Shown: positions 42,391 through 51,535, numbered from the stretch's first letter. The stretch: 64,000 nucleotides of DNA from Roseiarcus sp963809245 (GCA_963809245.1 CAWEIU010000007.1:175129-239128); one strand, 5' to 3'. Made by a program: numbers and translations. The notes: generated from the letters alone by a model not told the origin.

Positions 42391-43323
42391 ATGAGTTGGA
42401 ACCCGTCGCTCGAGCCCGGCTGCCCCGACGCGGTCGGCGTCGATGCGATCGAGACGCTGATCGTCCCGCGCGCCCGCGACCTCGGCAGTTTCGAGGTGCG
42501 CCGCGCGCTGCCGGCGCCGAAGCGGCAGATGGTCGGGCCGTTCATCTTCTTCGATCAGGCGGGACCGGCCGAATTCGTTACGGGACAAGGGATCGACGTC
42601 CGCCCGCATCCCCATATCGGCCTCGCCACGGTGACCTATCTGTTCCGCGGCGAGTTTCAGCATCGCGACAGCCTCGGCACGAACCAGATCATCCATCCCG
42701 GCGCGGTCAACTGGATGGTGGCCGGGCGCGGCGTCACCCATTCCGAGCGCACCAGCGCCGAAACGCGCAGCGCGCCGCATAGCCTGTTCGGCATCCAGAC
42801 CTGGGTCGCCCTGCCGGAAACGCAGGAGGATCAACCGGCCAGCTTCGAGCATCACGGCAAGGAGGCGCTGCCGGTTATCGAGGCCGACGGCGTGAGCCTT
42901 CGCCTGATCCTCGGCCAAGCCTATGGGCAGGCGGCGCCCGCCAGCGTGTTCTCCGAGACCTTTTACGCGGACGCCGCGCTCGCGCCCGGCGCACGCCTGC
43001 CGCTGCCGGACGATCACGAAGATCGCGGCGTCTACATCGTCGAGGGTTCAGTTTCGATCGCCGGCCAGACGTTCGAAGCCGGCCAAATGATGGTGTTCCG
43101 CCCCGGCGACCGCATCACGGTCGGGGCTGGCCCCGCCGGCGCGCGGCTTATTCTGCTCGGCGGCGCGACGCTCGGCGGCCCCCGCTATATCTGGTGGAAT
43201 TTCGTCGCCTCGAGCCAGGAGAAGATCGAGGCGGCGAAGGAACAATGGCGCCGCGGCGAATGGGGCGCCGGCCTGTTCGACCTGCCCCCCGACGATCGCG
43301 AGGAATATATTCCGCTGCCCTAG
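42391..43323 (+). CDS. Pirin family protein
   Basis: 310 aa from ATG 42391 (AGGGAGGA upstream). The bicupin has the iron site in HPHIGLATVTYLF (H-x-H), HRDS and the later E (IQTWVALPETQEDQPASFEH). The Pirin C domain is GGATLGGPRYIWWNFVASSQEKIEAAKEQW. Bacterial pirins act as quercetinase-like dioxygenases or metabolic regulators; which one applies here is not known. Confidence 0.92.
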   Translation: MSWNPSLEPGCPDAVGVDAIETLIVPRARDLGSFEVRRALPAPKRQMVGPFIFFDQAGPAEFVTGQGIDVRPHPHIGLATVTYLFRGEFQHRDSLGTNQIIHPGAVNWMVAGRGVTHSERTSAETRSAPHSLFGIQTWVALPETQEDQPASFEHHGKEALPVIEADGVSLRLILGQAYGQAAPASVFSETFYADAALAPGARLPLPDDHEDRGVYIVEGSVSIAGQTFEAGQMMVFRPGDRITVGAGPAGARLILLGGATLGGPRYIWWNFVASSQEKIEAAKEQWRRGEWGAGLFDLPPDDREEYIPLP

Positions 43324-43442
43324 ACGATGCGGCGATTTGATAGACCCGCCGCACGGTCTCGATTCCTCAATTGCCGCGCGCTTTTGGCGAAAAACCGGCG
43401 TCCACCTTTTCGCCGCGCGCTCTTAAGCGAACGGAGCCGGCG

Positions 43443-43748
43443 ATGACGAAAACGATCGACATCGAGAAGCGCACGTACGGAAACCAGGGCCTCTATGTCG
43501 CGCGCGTCGAAGGCGTCGACGGCGAAGCGCGTCTCGAATTCACGACGCGCAGCCGCGAGCTGGTGAGCGCGGATCACACGGAGGCGTCGGAGAGCATGCG
43601 CGGAACGGGCGTCGCCCTGGCGCTGGTCGAACGCCTGATCGCCGACGCGCGAAGCGAGGGTTTTAGGATCATTCCGCTCTGTCCTTACGTGCTCGCGCAA
43701 TACAGGAGACATCCGGACTGGCGCGACGCGATGGCCGACGGGGCGTAG
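43443..43748 (+). CDS. GNAT-type N-acetyltransferase, YjdJ group
   Basis: 101 aa from ATG 43443. The short GNAT fold contains HTEASESMRGTGVALALVERLI (acetyl-CoA loop R-G-x-G-x-A) and IIPLCPYVLAQYRRHPDWRD, the CPYV block with conserved Cys characteristic of the YjdJ/Gtl family. The acceptor is unknown. 120 bp after the pirin gene. Confidence 0.85.
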   Translation: MTKTIDIEKRTYGNQGLYVARVEGVDGEARLEFTTRSRELVSADHTEASESMRGTGVALALVERLIADARSEGFRIIPLCPYVLAQYRRHPDWRDAMADGA

Positions 43749-43803
43749 CGCGCCCCCTTTCTCGCCTCCAGGAGCACGAACTCAAGGGGCGAGTCCTTTG
43801 ATG

Positions 43804-43853
43804 TTGACATCCAATGAAACCGGTTTCATTTTTGCCGATGAAACCGGTTTCAT
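43804..43853 (+). promoter_or_regulatory. Two perfect LacI-type operators within the lacI-operon promoter
   Basis: AATGAAACCGGTTTCATT (43813-43830) and ATGAAACCGGTTTCAT (43838-43853) are perfect palindromes with the same 16-bp core, centred 24 bp apart. The CG centre and purine-rich arms are typical of LacI/GalR sites. A TTGACA (43804-43809) lies just upstream, so the first operator falls between -35 and -10. The regulator gene starts at 43890, so autorepression and control of the whole operon are likely. Confidence 0.85.
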
Positions 43854-43889
43854 TCGTGCGCGTGGGATCGGCTTCGCAGGGAAGAACCT

Positions 43890-44975
43890 GTGGCCATCCA
43901 GCCGTCCCATACGCCTGCCCCGACCATCCGCCTCGTTGCGCGTGAGGCGGGCGTGTCGCTGGCGACGGTGTCGCGGGCCTTTTCGCAGCCCGATCTGCTG
44001 ACGAAGGCCACTGTCGAAAAGGTTCGCCGCACCGCCGAACGCCTTGGCTACGTTCCCAATCAGGTCGCAAGAGCCCTCTCGACGGGGCGCGCCGGCAACG
44101 TCGCCCTCATCATGCCCGACGTCGCCAATCCCTTCTTTGCGGCGCTGATGCGCGGCGCGCAGGCTGAGGCCTACAAGCGCGGCTATGCGACCTTTCTCGG
44201 CGATTCCGACGAAACGGCGCACCTCGAAGACATCCTGCTGGGTAAGCTCGCCGCTCAGGTGGAGGGCTTCGTGCTGGCCTCGCCGCGGCTCGACGAACAG
44301 GTGATCCGCAAGCACGCCGCCCGCCGGCCGCTGGTCGTCATCAATCGCGATCTTGAAGGCATCGCGCGCGTGCTCGTCGACACGACCCCCGGCTTCACCG
44401 CCGCCGTCGACCTGCTCGCCGGCCTCGGGCACCGCGCCATCGCCTATGTCGGTGCGCCGGTCTCGTCCTGGTCCAGCCAGCAGCGCTCGCATGCGGCTGC
44501 GACGGCGGGCGCGGCGCACGGATTGCGGGTCGTCGAGATCGCTGCCGGGCGCCCGAGCCATGAGGCGGGACGGGCCTGCGTCGGCGAGCTGCTCGCGAGC
44601 GGCGCCACGGCGGCGCTGGCGGTCGACGACGTCGTGGCGCAGGGCATCATGGCCGGGCTCGCCGACAGAAACCTCTCCGTGCCGCGCGATTTCAGCGTCG
44701 TGGGCTGCGACGACGTCATCGCGTCGACGACCTATCCGCCCCTCACGACCGTCAACGCCCGCTGCGCCCTCGCCGGCGCCAACGCCGTCGATCTGCTGCT
44801 CGACGGTCTCTCGGCACCGCTGCCGCCGATGGAGCGCCATGTGATCACGTGCGAACTCGTCATCCGTGGTTCGACCGGCCCCGCGCCCTCACCTCCCCGC
44901 GCCAAGCGCGGCAAGACGACAGCCTCCAAACTTCGAGAGGCGGACCCCGCTCCACCCAGCAGGAAGAGACCATGA
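43890..44975 (+). CDS. LacI family transcriptional regulator
   Basis: 361 aa from GTG 43890. The N-terminal HTH TIRLVAREAGVSLATVSRAF and hinge helix NQVARALSTGRAGNVALIMP (with the LxxGR signature) are followed by a periplasmic-binding-protein-like domain (about 65-325: DVANPFFAALMRGA, FVLASPRLDE, LVVINRD, SVVGCDDVIASTTYPPLTTV). The C-terminal 30 residues are a basic extension. Paired operators sit in front. Its last codons overlap the nagB-like start (ATGA), so it heads the sugar operon. Inducer unknown. Confidence 0.9.
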   Translation: MAIQPSHTPAPTIRLVAREAGVSLATVSRAFSQPDLLTKATVEKVRRTAERLGYVPNQVARALSTGRAGNVALIMPDVANPFFAALMRGAQAEAYKRGYATFLGDSDETAHLEDILLGKLAAQVEGFVLASPRLDEQVIRKHAARRPLVVINRDLEGIARVLVDTTPGFTAAVDLLAGLGHRAIAYVGAPVSSWSSQQRSHAAATAGAAHGLRVVEIAAGRPSHEAGRACVGELLASGATAALAVDDVVAQGIMAGLADRNLSVPRDFSVVGCDDVIASTTYPPLTTVNARCALAGANAVDLLLDGLSAPLPPMERHVITCELVIRGSTGPAPSPPRAKRGKTTASKLREADPAPPSRKRP

Positions 44976-45730
44976 TCGACGTCCACTACAGCGAATCCAA
45001 ACAGGCGAACGGCAAAGCCGCCGCCGCCGCCGGCGCGGCCGCCATTCGCCATGCGATAGCCGACCGCGGCAAGGCCAACATCGTCGTCGCAACCGGCGCC
45101 AGCCAGTTCGAGATGATCGAGGCTCTGGTCGCTCAGCCGGACATCGACTGGTCGCGCGTCACCGCCTTCCACCTCGACGAATATATCGACATGCCCGAGA
45201 CGCATCCCGCCAGCTTCCGGCGCTATCTCAAGGAGCGTTTCACCAGTAAGCTGCCGACGCTGGGCGCTTTCCATTTCATCCTGGGCGACGCGCCTGACCT
45301 CGAGGCCGAACTCGCCCGCATCAATGCGCTGATCGACGCGCACCCGATCGACGTGATGTTCGCTGGGATCGGCGAGAACGGCCACCTCGCCTTCAACGAT
45401 CCGCCAGCCGATTTCGAGACGACCGTCGCCTTCAAGGTCGTGCCGCTCGATGAGCGTTGCCGGCGCCAGCAGTTCGGCGAGGGTTGGTTCCCGACCTTCG
45501 GCGATGTCCCGACCGAAGCGATCTCGATGACGGTCCAGCGGATCGTGTCGAGCCGCGTCGTCATTCTGACCGTGCCGGACGAGCGCAAGGCCGAAGCCGT
45601 CCAGCACGTTCTGGAAGGACCGGTCACCAACATGTGGCCCTCCTCGATCCTCCAGCAGCACCCGGCCTGCAGCGTTTTCCTCGATCGCGCCGCTGCGAGC
45701 AGGCTCAGCAAAAAGCCGACCGCCACCTGA
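44972..45730 (+). CDS. Glucosamine-6-phosphate deaminase/6-phosphogluconolactonase family protein (NagB-like)
   Basis: 252 aa from ATG 44972. NIVVATGASQFEMIEALV is the phosphate-binding start, TAFHLDEYIDMPETHPASFR is the catalytic LDEY block, and FAGIGENGHLAFNDPP carries the active-site Asn-Gly-His. The family isomerises/deaminates amino-sugar phosphates. With a LacI regulator and a sugar-type ABC transporter next door, catabolism of an amino sugar or related compound is likely, but specificity is not proven, so no symbol is given. Confidence 0.85.
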   Translation: MIDVHYSESKQANGKAAAAAGAAAIRHAIADRGKANIVVATGASQFEMIEALVAQPDIDWSRVTAFHLDEYIDMPETHPASFRRYLKERFTSKLPTLGAFHFILGDAPDLEAELARINALIDAHPIDVMFAGIGENGHLAFNDPPADFETTVAFKVVPLDERCRRQQFGEGWFPTFGDVPTEAISMTVQRIVSSRVVILTVPDERKAEAVQHVLEGPVTNMWPSSILQQHPACSVFLDRAAASRLSKKPTAT

Positions 45731-45738
45731 ACCGTCCC

Positions 45739-45835
45739 CGTCATTGCGAGCGGAGCGAAGCAATCCAGCAGCGCCGACGATCCAAGCGGAGAAATGGATT
45801 GCTTCGTCGCTACGCTGCTCGCAATGACGATCCAA
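45739..45835. repeat. Palindromic repeat family B inside the sugar operon
   Basis: GTCATTGCGAGCGGAGCGAA ... CGCTGCTCGCAATGACGATC, inserted between nagB-like and binding-protein genes. It may fold in the mRNA and separate expression of the two parts of the operon. Confidence 0.75.
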
Positions 45836-45869
45836 CGATATTGAACAACAACCACAGGGGAGAGAACGA

Positions 45870-47033
45870 ATGCCTAATGTGAGCTGGAAATCCATCCTGT
45901 CGACGGCGGGCGCCGTACTCGTCTCGACGACCTTCGGCGCCATGGCCGAGCCGGTCGCCATCAATGTCATCGACGTCGCCGGCGACCTTCAGATCAGCCA
46001 GCCGGCGCTGGAAAAGTTCCAGGCCGCACATCCCGACCTGGTGTCGAAATTCGTCTTCACCCAGGCCACGGCCCCGGAGCTCGCTGGCAAGCTCAAGGCG
46101 CAGCAGGACGCGGGGCGCGTCGACATCGACTTCGTGCTCACCGGCAATGACGCGCTCGCCGCCGGCATGGACCAGGGCCTCTGGCTGCAAATCCTGCCGA
46201 AATACGCCGACAAGTTTCCCAACCTGAAAGACCTGTACGCGCCCGGCGCCTATGCGATGCAGGAAATGGCTCGCAACCAGGCCTTCGTCATCGACTGGTA
46301 TCCCTCCGGCCCGCTGCTCGAATATGCGCCCGACCGCGTGAAGGACGTGCCGGACACGCCGGAGAAGCTGCTCGCCTGGTGCAAGGCCAATCCGGGCCGC
46401 TTCATGTATGCGCGCCCGGCCAATTCCGGCCCGGGCCGCACCTTCGTGATGGCCCTGCCCTATCTGCTCGGCGACAAGGATCCGATGGATCCGATCCACG
46501 GCTGGGACAAGACCTGGGCCTATCTGAAAGAGCTCGACGGCTGCATCGAATACTACACCGCCGGCACCACGGCCTCGATGAAGGAACTCGCCAACGGCAC
46601 GCGCGACATCATCGCGACGACGACCGGCTGGGACATCAACCCGCGCTACCTCGGCATCGTGCCGGAGGAGTACAAGGTCGCCTCGTTCAAGAACTTCCAC
46701 TGGGTCGGCGACGCCAACTACATGGCGATCCCGAAGGGCGTACCGGAGGCGAAGCTGAAGGTCGTGATCGAGTTGATGGCGTACCTGCTCAAGCCCGCCC
46801 AGCAGGCCTACATGTATGACCACGGCTACATGTATCCGGGCCCCGCCATCAAGGGCGTGACGCTCGACATGGCCCCGGCGGACAGCCAGGACACGATCAA
46901 GAAGTTCGGCCGGCCCGAATATGCGGCCCTGATCGCCAACAACCCGATCGAGCCGCCGCTCGACGCCAAGCCTCTCGTCGCCATGTTCGACAAGTGGGAC
47001 CGCGAGATCGGCGCGGCCAAGATGCAGAAGTGA
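45870..47033 (+). CDS. ABC transporter extracellular solute-binding protein
   Basis: 387 aa with GGGGAGAGAACGA before ATG. The signal peptide (LSTAGAVLVSTTFGAMAEPV) is followed by a two-lobe family 1 solute-binding fold: VDIDFVLTGNDALAAGMDQG, NQAFVIDWYPSGPLLEYAPD, RPANSGPGRTFVMALPYLL and GDANYMAIPKGVPEAKLKVV. It resembles the PotD/iron/sugar-type importers with two separate permeases. Substrate is inferred only from the operon. Confidence 0.87.
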   Translation: MPNVSWKSILSTAGAVLVSTTFGAMAEPVAINVIDVAGDLQISQPALEKFQAAHPDLVSKFVFTQATAPELAGKLKAQQDAGRVDIDFVLTGNDALAAGMDQGLWLQILPKYADKFPNLKDLYAPGAYAMQEMARNQAFVIDWYPSGPLLEYAPDRVKDVPDTPEKLLAWCKANPGRFMYARPANSGPGRTFVMALPYLLGDKDPMDPIHGWDKTWAYLKELDGCIEYYTAGTTASMKELANGTRDIIATTTGWDINPRYLGIVPEEYKVASFKNFHWVGDANYMAIPKGVPEAKLKVVIELMAYLLKPAQQAYMYDHGYMYPGPAIKGVTLDMAPADSQDTIKKFGRPEYAALIANNPIEPPLDAKPLVAMFDKWDREIGAAKMQK

Positions 47034-47049
47034 CGGATGTCCGGCGGGC

Positions 47050-47140
47050 CGCCTCTAGAGCGAATGGCGTTTGGTTCGAACCAGCGCCGTCATTGCGAGC
47101 GCACGCAATGACGGTTCAACCTGATTGCAATTCGCTCCTG
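47050..47140. repeat. Degenerate family B repeat with boundary tail
   Basis: CTAGAGCGAATGGCGTTTGG at the left, a core GTCATTGCGAGCGCACGCAA, then GATTGCAATTCGCTCCTG at the right; the outer segments are inverted to each other. It lies between the binding-protein and ATPase genes. Confidence 0.6.
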
Positions 47141-47195
47141 ACGCGGCCCGCCGAGCATCTCGAATATCCCTCCAAATCAGCAGGACCCTAGGGCG

Positions 47196-48269
47196 ATGGC
47201 GATAGCTTCCGCCGACTTTCGCGAACTGCGGCTCGAGCGCATCAGCCGGAACTTCGGCGCGCACAACGCGCTGAAGGAAATCAGCCTGACCGTGAAGCGC
47301 GGCGAGTTTATCGCTCTGCTCGGTCCCTCGGGCTGCGGCAAGTCGACGGCGCTCAATTGCCTGGCCGGCCTGCTGCCGCTGAGCGAGGGAGCGATCTGGC
47401 TCGACGAGCGGCGCATCGACACGCTGAAGCCCGAGGAGCGCGGCTTCGGCATGGTCTTCCAGAACTATGCGCTGTTCCCGCACATGGATGTGCGCCGCAA
47501 TGTCGGCTTCGGCCTCAAGATGCACGGCGTCTCGAAGGCTGAGGCCGCGCGCCGGGTGGACGAGGCGCTTGGCGTCGTGCGCCTCGCCTCCCAGGGCGCC
47601 AAGCTGCCCGGCCAGCTTTCCGGCGGCCAGCAGCAGCGCGTCGCAATCGCCCGCGCCATCGCGGTCGAGCCGCCGCTGGTGCTGATGGACGAACCGCTGT
47701 CCAATCTCGACGCCAAGCTGCGGCTGGAGATGCGGGCGGAAATCCGCCGCATCCATCGCCTGCTCGGCTCCGCGACCATCTACGTCACGCATGACCAGGA
47801 CGAGGCGCTTTCGCTCGCCGACCGCATCGTCGTGCTGCGCGATGGCGCCGTCCGCCAGATCGGCGCGCCTGAGGACCTCTATCGGCGGCCGCTGGACGCC
47901 GACGTCGCCGAGTTCATGGGCTTTCGCAACGCGTTTCCTGGCCGGGTGACGCGCCGCGAGGGCGCCGAAGTCGAGGTCGATTGCGGCTTTGCCAGCCCCG
48001 TCCGCGGCCAGCCGGTCGACGTGAAAGACGGCGCGGGCGTCATGGTCGCCATCCGTCCCGCCGATCTCGTTCCTTCGCCCGACGGCCCGATCGACGCCGA
48101 GGTGACGGGCATGGAATATCGCGGCGAAGCCTATTACGGCACGGCGACGGGCGCAGGCGGCCAGGAACTGTTCTTCCGCGCCGACAGGGCGCTCGGCGTC
48201 GGCGAGACCGTGCGCCTGGGCGCGCCGGCGGATCGCACGCTCGTCTATGCGGCGGGGGGCGCCCGATGA
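47196..48269 (+). CDS. ABC transporter ATP-binding protein (PotA/MalK-like)
   Basis: 357 aa. ABC domain: LLGPSGCGKSTALNCLAGL (Walker A), VFQNYALFPHMDVRRNVGFG (Q-loop), LSGGQQQRVAIARAIAVEPPLVLMDEPLSNL (signature, Walker B, D-loop), YVTHDQDEALSLADRIVVL (H-loop). The C-terminal TOBE/OB domain (about 240-357) is typical of MalK/PotA/FbpC ATPases. Its stop overlaps the first permease gene (ATGA at 48266). Confidence 0.93.
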   Translation: MAIASADFRELRLERISRNFGAHNALKEISLTVKRGEFIALLGPSGCGKSTALNCLAGLLPLSEGAIWLDERRIDTLKPEERGFGMVFQNYALFPHMDVRRNVGFGLKMHGVSKAEAARRVDEALGVVRLASQGAKLPGQLSGGQQQRVAIARAIAVEPPLVLMDEPLSNLDAKLRLEMRAEIRRIHRLLGSATIYVTHDQDEALSLADRIVVLRDGAVRQIGAPEDLYRRPLDADVAEFMGFRNAFPGRVTRREGAEVEVDCGFASPVRGQPVDVKDGAGVMVAIRPADLVPSPDGPIDAEVTGMEYRGEAYYGTATGAGGQELFFRADRALGVGETVRLGAPADRTLVYAAGGAR

Positions 48270-49144
48270 CGCCCGCGCCGCGGCGCCGCAGACTCGCCGA
48301 GCGCGGCTTCGACGGCGTCACGCTGCTGGTGCTGCCGGCCGCGCTGTTCGTTCTGCTGGTCTTCGTCTACCCGTTCCTCTACGGGCTGGCGCTCTCCTTC
48401 GCGCCGAAACAAGGCGGCTGGCTGAACAACTATGTCCGCTTCTTCTCAGACCCCTACATGTACGGCACGATCCGGCTGACGCTGCGGCTCGCCGTGCCCG
48501 TCACGCTGCTGAACATCGCGCTGTCCGTGCCGATCGCGATGCAGGTGCGCCATATGCGCCATCAGCGGCTCCTCACCACAATTCTGGTGCTGCCGATCAC
48601 GCTCGGCACGGTGCTGGTGGCGGAGGGTCTGCTGAACTATCTCGGTCCGCAGGGCTGGCTGAACCGCACGCTGATCTTGTTCGGCCTGCTCGCCCATCCG
48701 ATCCGGCTCGTGCACAATTACGTCGGCGTGTTCATCTCCCTGGTGATCACCGGCTTCCCCTTCACCTTCCTGCTCACGCTCTCGATGGTCTCGGGCATCG
48801 ATCCGGCGCTGGAGCAGGCCGCGGCGACGCTGGGCGCCAGAGCGCGCCACCGCTTCCGCCATATCGTGCTGCCGCTGATCGCGCCGGGGCTCGCCGTCAC
48901 CTTCTGCCTCGCCTTCGTCGACGCCTTTTCCGTGTTCCCCTCGGCGGTGATGCTCGGCGCCCCGGCGGGCGAGACGCGCGTCATCTCCTTCGCCGCGGCG
49001 CAGGCGGCCTTCGAGCAGTACGACTACTCCTACGCCTCGGCGATCGCGATGATCATGGCGGTGGTGCAGTTCGGCTTCGTCGGTGTGGTCCTGGGCCTGC
49101 GCAGCCTCGTCTACAAAGGCCCGGTCGGCGGCGGAAAGGGTTGA
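48266..49144 (+). CDS. ABC transporter permease 1
   Basis: 292 aa, six transmembrane segments. The EAA loop reads EQAAATLGARARHRFRHIVLPLIAPG, with the conserved E-A-A-x3-G-x9-I-x-L-P spacing. It starts with ATG inside the stop of the ATPase gene, showing translational coupling. Resembles PotB/family-1 sugar permeases. Confidence 0.9.
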   Translation: MTPAPRRRRLAERGFDGVTLLVLPAALFVLLVFVYPFLYGLALSFAPKQGGWLNNYVRFFSDPYMYGTIRLTLRLAVPVTLLNIALSVPIAMQVRHMRHQRLLTTILVLPITLGTVLVAEGLLNYLGPQGWLNRTLILFGLLAHPIRLVHNYVGVFISLVITGFPFTFLLTLSMVSGIDPALEQAAATLGARARHRFRHIVLPLIAPGLAVTFCLAFVDAFSVFPSAVMLGAPAGETRVISFAAAQAAFEQYDYSYASAIAMIMAVVQFGFVGVVLGLRSLVYKGPVGGGKG

Positions 49145-49149
49145 CGACC

Positions 49150-49980
49150 ATGAACAGCGTGCTCGAAAAGCTCTGGCGGACGTTGGTCCGGGCCTTCATC
49201 GCCCTCTTCGTGATCAACGTGCTCGCGATGATCGCCACCGTCGTCGTCAATTCCTTCGGCACGCGCTGGCTCAATTCCTGGCTGCCCGCCGCCTTCACCG
49301 TCCGATGGTACGCTTCGGCCTGGAACGAGTTCCAGCTCAGCGACGTGCTCGTCGTCACCTTTGAGATCGCGGGCGTGGTGGTGCTGCTGTCCGCGCTGAT
49401 CGGCGTGCCCGCCGCCTATGCGCTGGCGCGCCGCAATTTTGCCGGCAAGCCGCTCGTGATGCTGCTCTTCCTTCTGCCGTTGGTGGCGCCGCCGATCACC
49501 TTCGGCGTGCCGCTGGCGACCGTGCTCTACAAGGTGGGACTGGCCGGCACGATGTGGGGCGTGATCGTCGCCAATCTCGTGCCGACCGTGCCCTTCACCG
49601 TTGTCCTGATGATCCCCTTCGTCGAGCAGATCGACCCGCGCGTCGAAGCGGCGGCGCGCGTGTTCGGCGCGGGCACGGGCCGGCTCTTCATCCATGTGCT
49701 GCTGCCGCTGCTGCTGCCGGGCATCCTCGCCGCGACGCTGCTCGCCATGGTGCGCACCGTGTCGATGTTCGAGCTGACCTTCCTCACGGCAGGCCCGACC
49801 AGCCAGACCCTCGTCGTCGCGCTCTACTACTCCGTCTTCGCGGCGGGCGTGCGCGCCGGCCAGTCGATCGACGCCATGGCGGTGATCTATATGCTCAGCA
49901 CGCTGATCTGGCTCCTCGTGGCGCTGCGCTTCGTCAACCCGACGCAGATCGTGGCGCGGGTGAAGAAGGCGCAGGCGTGA
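49150..49980 (+). CDS. ABC transporter permease 2
   Basis: 276 aa, six transmembrane segments, start ATG 49150 six bases after permease 1. The EAA loop is VEAAARVFGAGTGRLFIHVLLPLLLPG. PotC-like partner of permease 1. With binding protein and ATPase this completes an importer. The operon ends here, followed by a family E palindrome. Confidence 0.9.
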   Translation: MNSVLEKLWRTLVRAFIALFVINVLAMIATVVVNSFGTRWLNSWLPAAFTVRWYASAWNEFQLSDVLVVTFEIAGVVVLLSALIGVPAAYALARRNFAGKPLVMLLFLLPLVAPPITFGVPLATVLYKVGLAGTMWGVIVANLVPTVPFTVVLMIPFVEQIDPRVEAAARVFGAGTGRLFIHVLLPLLLPGILAATLLAMVRTVSMFELTFLTAGPTSQTLVVALYYSVFAAGVRAGQSIDAMAVIYMLSTLIWLLVALRFVNPTQIVARVKKAQA

Positions 49981-50049
49981 TCTTAAAAAACGCGCTCCCG
50001 AAACGGGGCGCATGTCTTTGCATGCAATGCTGCGGCCGGCGCTCAGGAC

Positions 50050-50225
50050 CAAGAGCGCGCTGCGATGTGACGGAATCAGGGTTGCTCCCCTCATCCGGCC
50101 CTTCGGACCACCTTCTCCCGCAAGCGGGAGATGGGATTTACGCGGCGCCGGCACCCCCTCGCCCGCTTGCGGGAGAGGGTTGGGGTGAGGGTGGTTCAAT
50201 CACACTGCGGGACGCTTTGGTCTAA
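50050..50225. repeat. Palindromic repeat family E, copy 2
   Basis: GAGCGCGCTGCGATGTGACG, CTCATCCGGCCCTTCGGACC, TTCTCCCGCAAGCGGGAG, GATTTACGCGGCGCCGGCAC, CTCGCCCGCTTGCGGGAGAG, GGTTGGGGTGAGGGTGGTTC. Same order as the copy at 40436, including the GAGCGCGCTGCGATGTGAC leader. It separates the sugar operon from the convergent cytochrome gene. Confidence 0.8.
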
Positions 50226-50237
50226 GCGTCGCAGTGG

Positions 50238-50873
50238 TCACACGCCGGCGGCTTGCTCCGGCGAGGGCGTCCGCTCCGTCATCCGGCGTGCGCGCTCGCC
50301 CGGCAGCATCCGCCACATCACGTCGTCCTTCAGCACGACCTGATGAAAGATAGCGGCGAGCGCGTGGCCGCAGGCGAGGATGATGATGGCCCAGCCGACC
50401 CACTCGTGAATGCCGCCGACAATCTCGTGCGCGGGCTTCGACCAGGGCTCGAAAGGCGGAGGGATCAGGAGCCCGAAGAAGCTCATCGCCTCGTCCCCCG
50501 ACCATCGTAAAAGGAAACCGAGCACGCCCTCCGCCGCGAGCAGGCCGTAGAGCAGCCAGTGCATGCCCTTAGCCAGTCCCTCGGCTGGACCGGTCCACGC
50601 GCGGCGTACGCGATGGCCGGGAGAGAGTCGCCAGACGATGCGCGTCACAACGATCGCAGCGAGCAGGATGCCGAACGACATGTGCGCGACGATCATCAGG
50701 TGGCGCGTCGGCCGCGGCGCAAAGCCCCAGGTCTGGGATATCGCGAATTGCGCCACCACCAACAGCGCCGTCAGCCAGTGCAGCAGGATTGCGAAGTCGT
50801 CGTAGCGAGTCCGGCCGTCGCGGGCGGCCCCCCGCAGGACCTTGACAGCGGCGTTGCTTATTTGAGGCGGCAT
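50238..50873 (-). CDS. Cytochrome b561 family protein
   Basis: 211 aa, four transmembrane helices. Haem-ligand His residues appear in YDDFAILLHWLTALLVV, LMIVAHMSFGILLAAIV, GMHWLLYGLLAAEG and IHEWVGWAIIILACGHALAAIFHQ. A diheme di-helical membrane electron carrier passing electrons from quinol or outward. No soluble partner gene is adjacent except a small secreted protein (50985). Confidence 0.87.
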   Translation of the reverse strand: MPPQISNAAVKVLRGAARDGRTRYDDFAILLHWLTALLVVAQFAISQTWGFAPRPTRHLMIVAHMSFGILLAAIVVTRIVWRLSPGHRVRRAWTGPAEGLAKGMHWLLYGLLAAEGVLGFLLRWSGDEAMSFFGLLIPPPFEPWSKPAHEIVGGIHEWVGWAIIILACGHALAAIFHQVVLKDDVMWRMLPGERARRMTERTPSPEQAAGV

Positions 50874-50984
50874 TGTCCCTCCCGTGCCTGGCTCAAAGAA
50901 ACCACCAGGGCCCGTTTACGTCGAATTGCTTACGCGGCGGCTGGATTGCTTTGCTACGCTCGCAACCGGCTCCATGACCCGGCG

Positions 50985-51242
50985 TCAGTCTGGCTCGCCT
51001 TGATAATAGTTTTCATCATCACGATGGTGATAAGGCCTCCAATCATATGGCGGGCCCCCCTCGTCGTGATGATGGCGGTGGCGATAGCAGTAGCGCGGCT
51101 GATCGGGGATCGGCTCGCCGCTCGTGTTGAAGCAGCATCCGTCCGGCCTACAGAGCGTGCGAGCGGAAGCGCTTGGAGCGCCGAGCAACGCCGCCGACAA
51201 GGCCGCGAGGGCGACCAACACAGAACTTCGAGCGATGATCAT
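50985..51242 (-). CDS. Small secreted Cys/His-rich protein
   Basis: ATG 51242 follows AAGGAGG with good spacing; GTG 51248 is less likely. 85 aa. Signal peptide (SSVLVALAALSAALLGAPSA, cleavage near ASA), then RTLCRPDGCCFNTSGEPIPD, RYCYRHRHHHDEG and an Asp/His/Tyr-rich tail. Cys and His clusters could bind metal or form disulfides. No family recognised. Confidence 0.65.
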   Translation of the reverse strand: MIIARSSVLVALAALSAALLGAPSASARTLCRPDGCCFNTSGEPIPDQPRYCYRHRHHHDEGGPPYDWRPYHHRDDENYYQGEPD

Positions 51243-51535
51243 CAGCACCTCCTTGTCGGGATTATATGTTTTCTTATCATGACATTACAATTCGCCACCG
51301 ATACGAATCGGTAATCGAGCCGTCATGTTTTGGCCAAGAACTTTAGGCTCCTCGGGTGAGCGCTGATGCGCTCGCCGCGGCCTCTTGCACTATCTCGGAA
51401 GGAAGGAAACCGGCGTTGTGCAAAATGCTCTATGGTTGGCGCATGTTCCGGCGAATTGGATACCGGTTCGCCGAGAAGACCATGCGGCACTAAAGGACTT
51501 GCTCTAGTCGCTTTCACCTTTCGGGAGAGGTGCGG

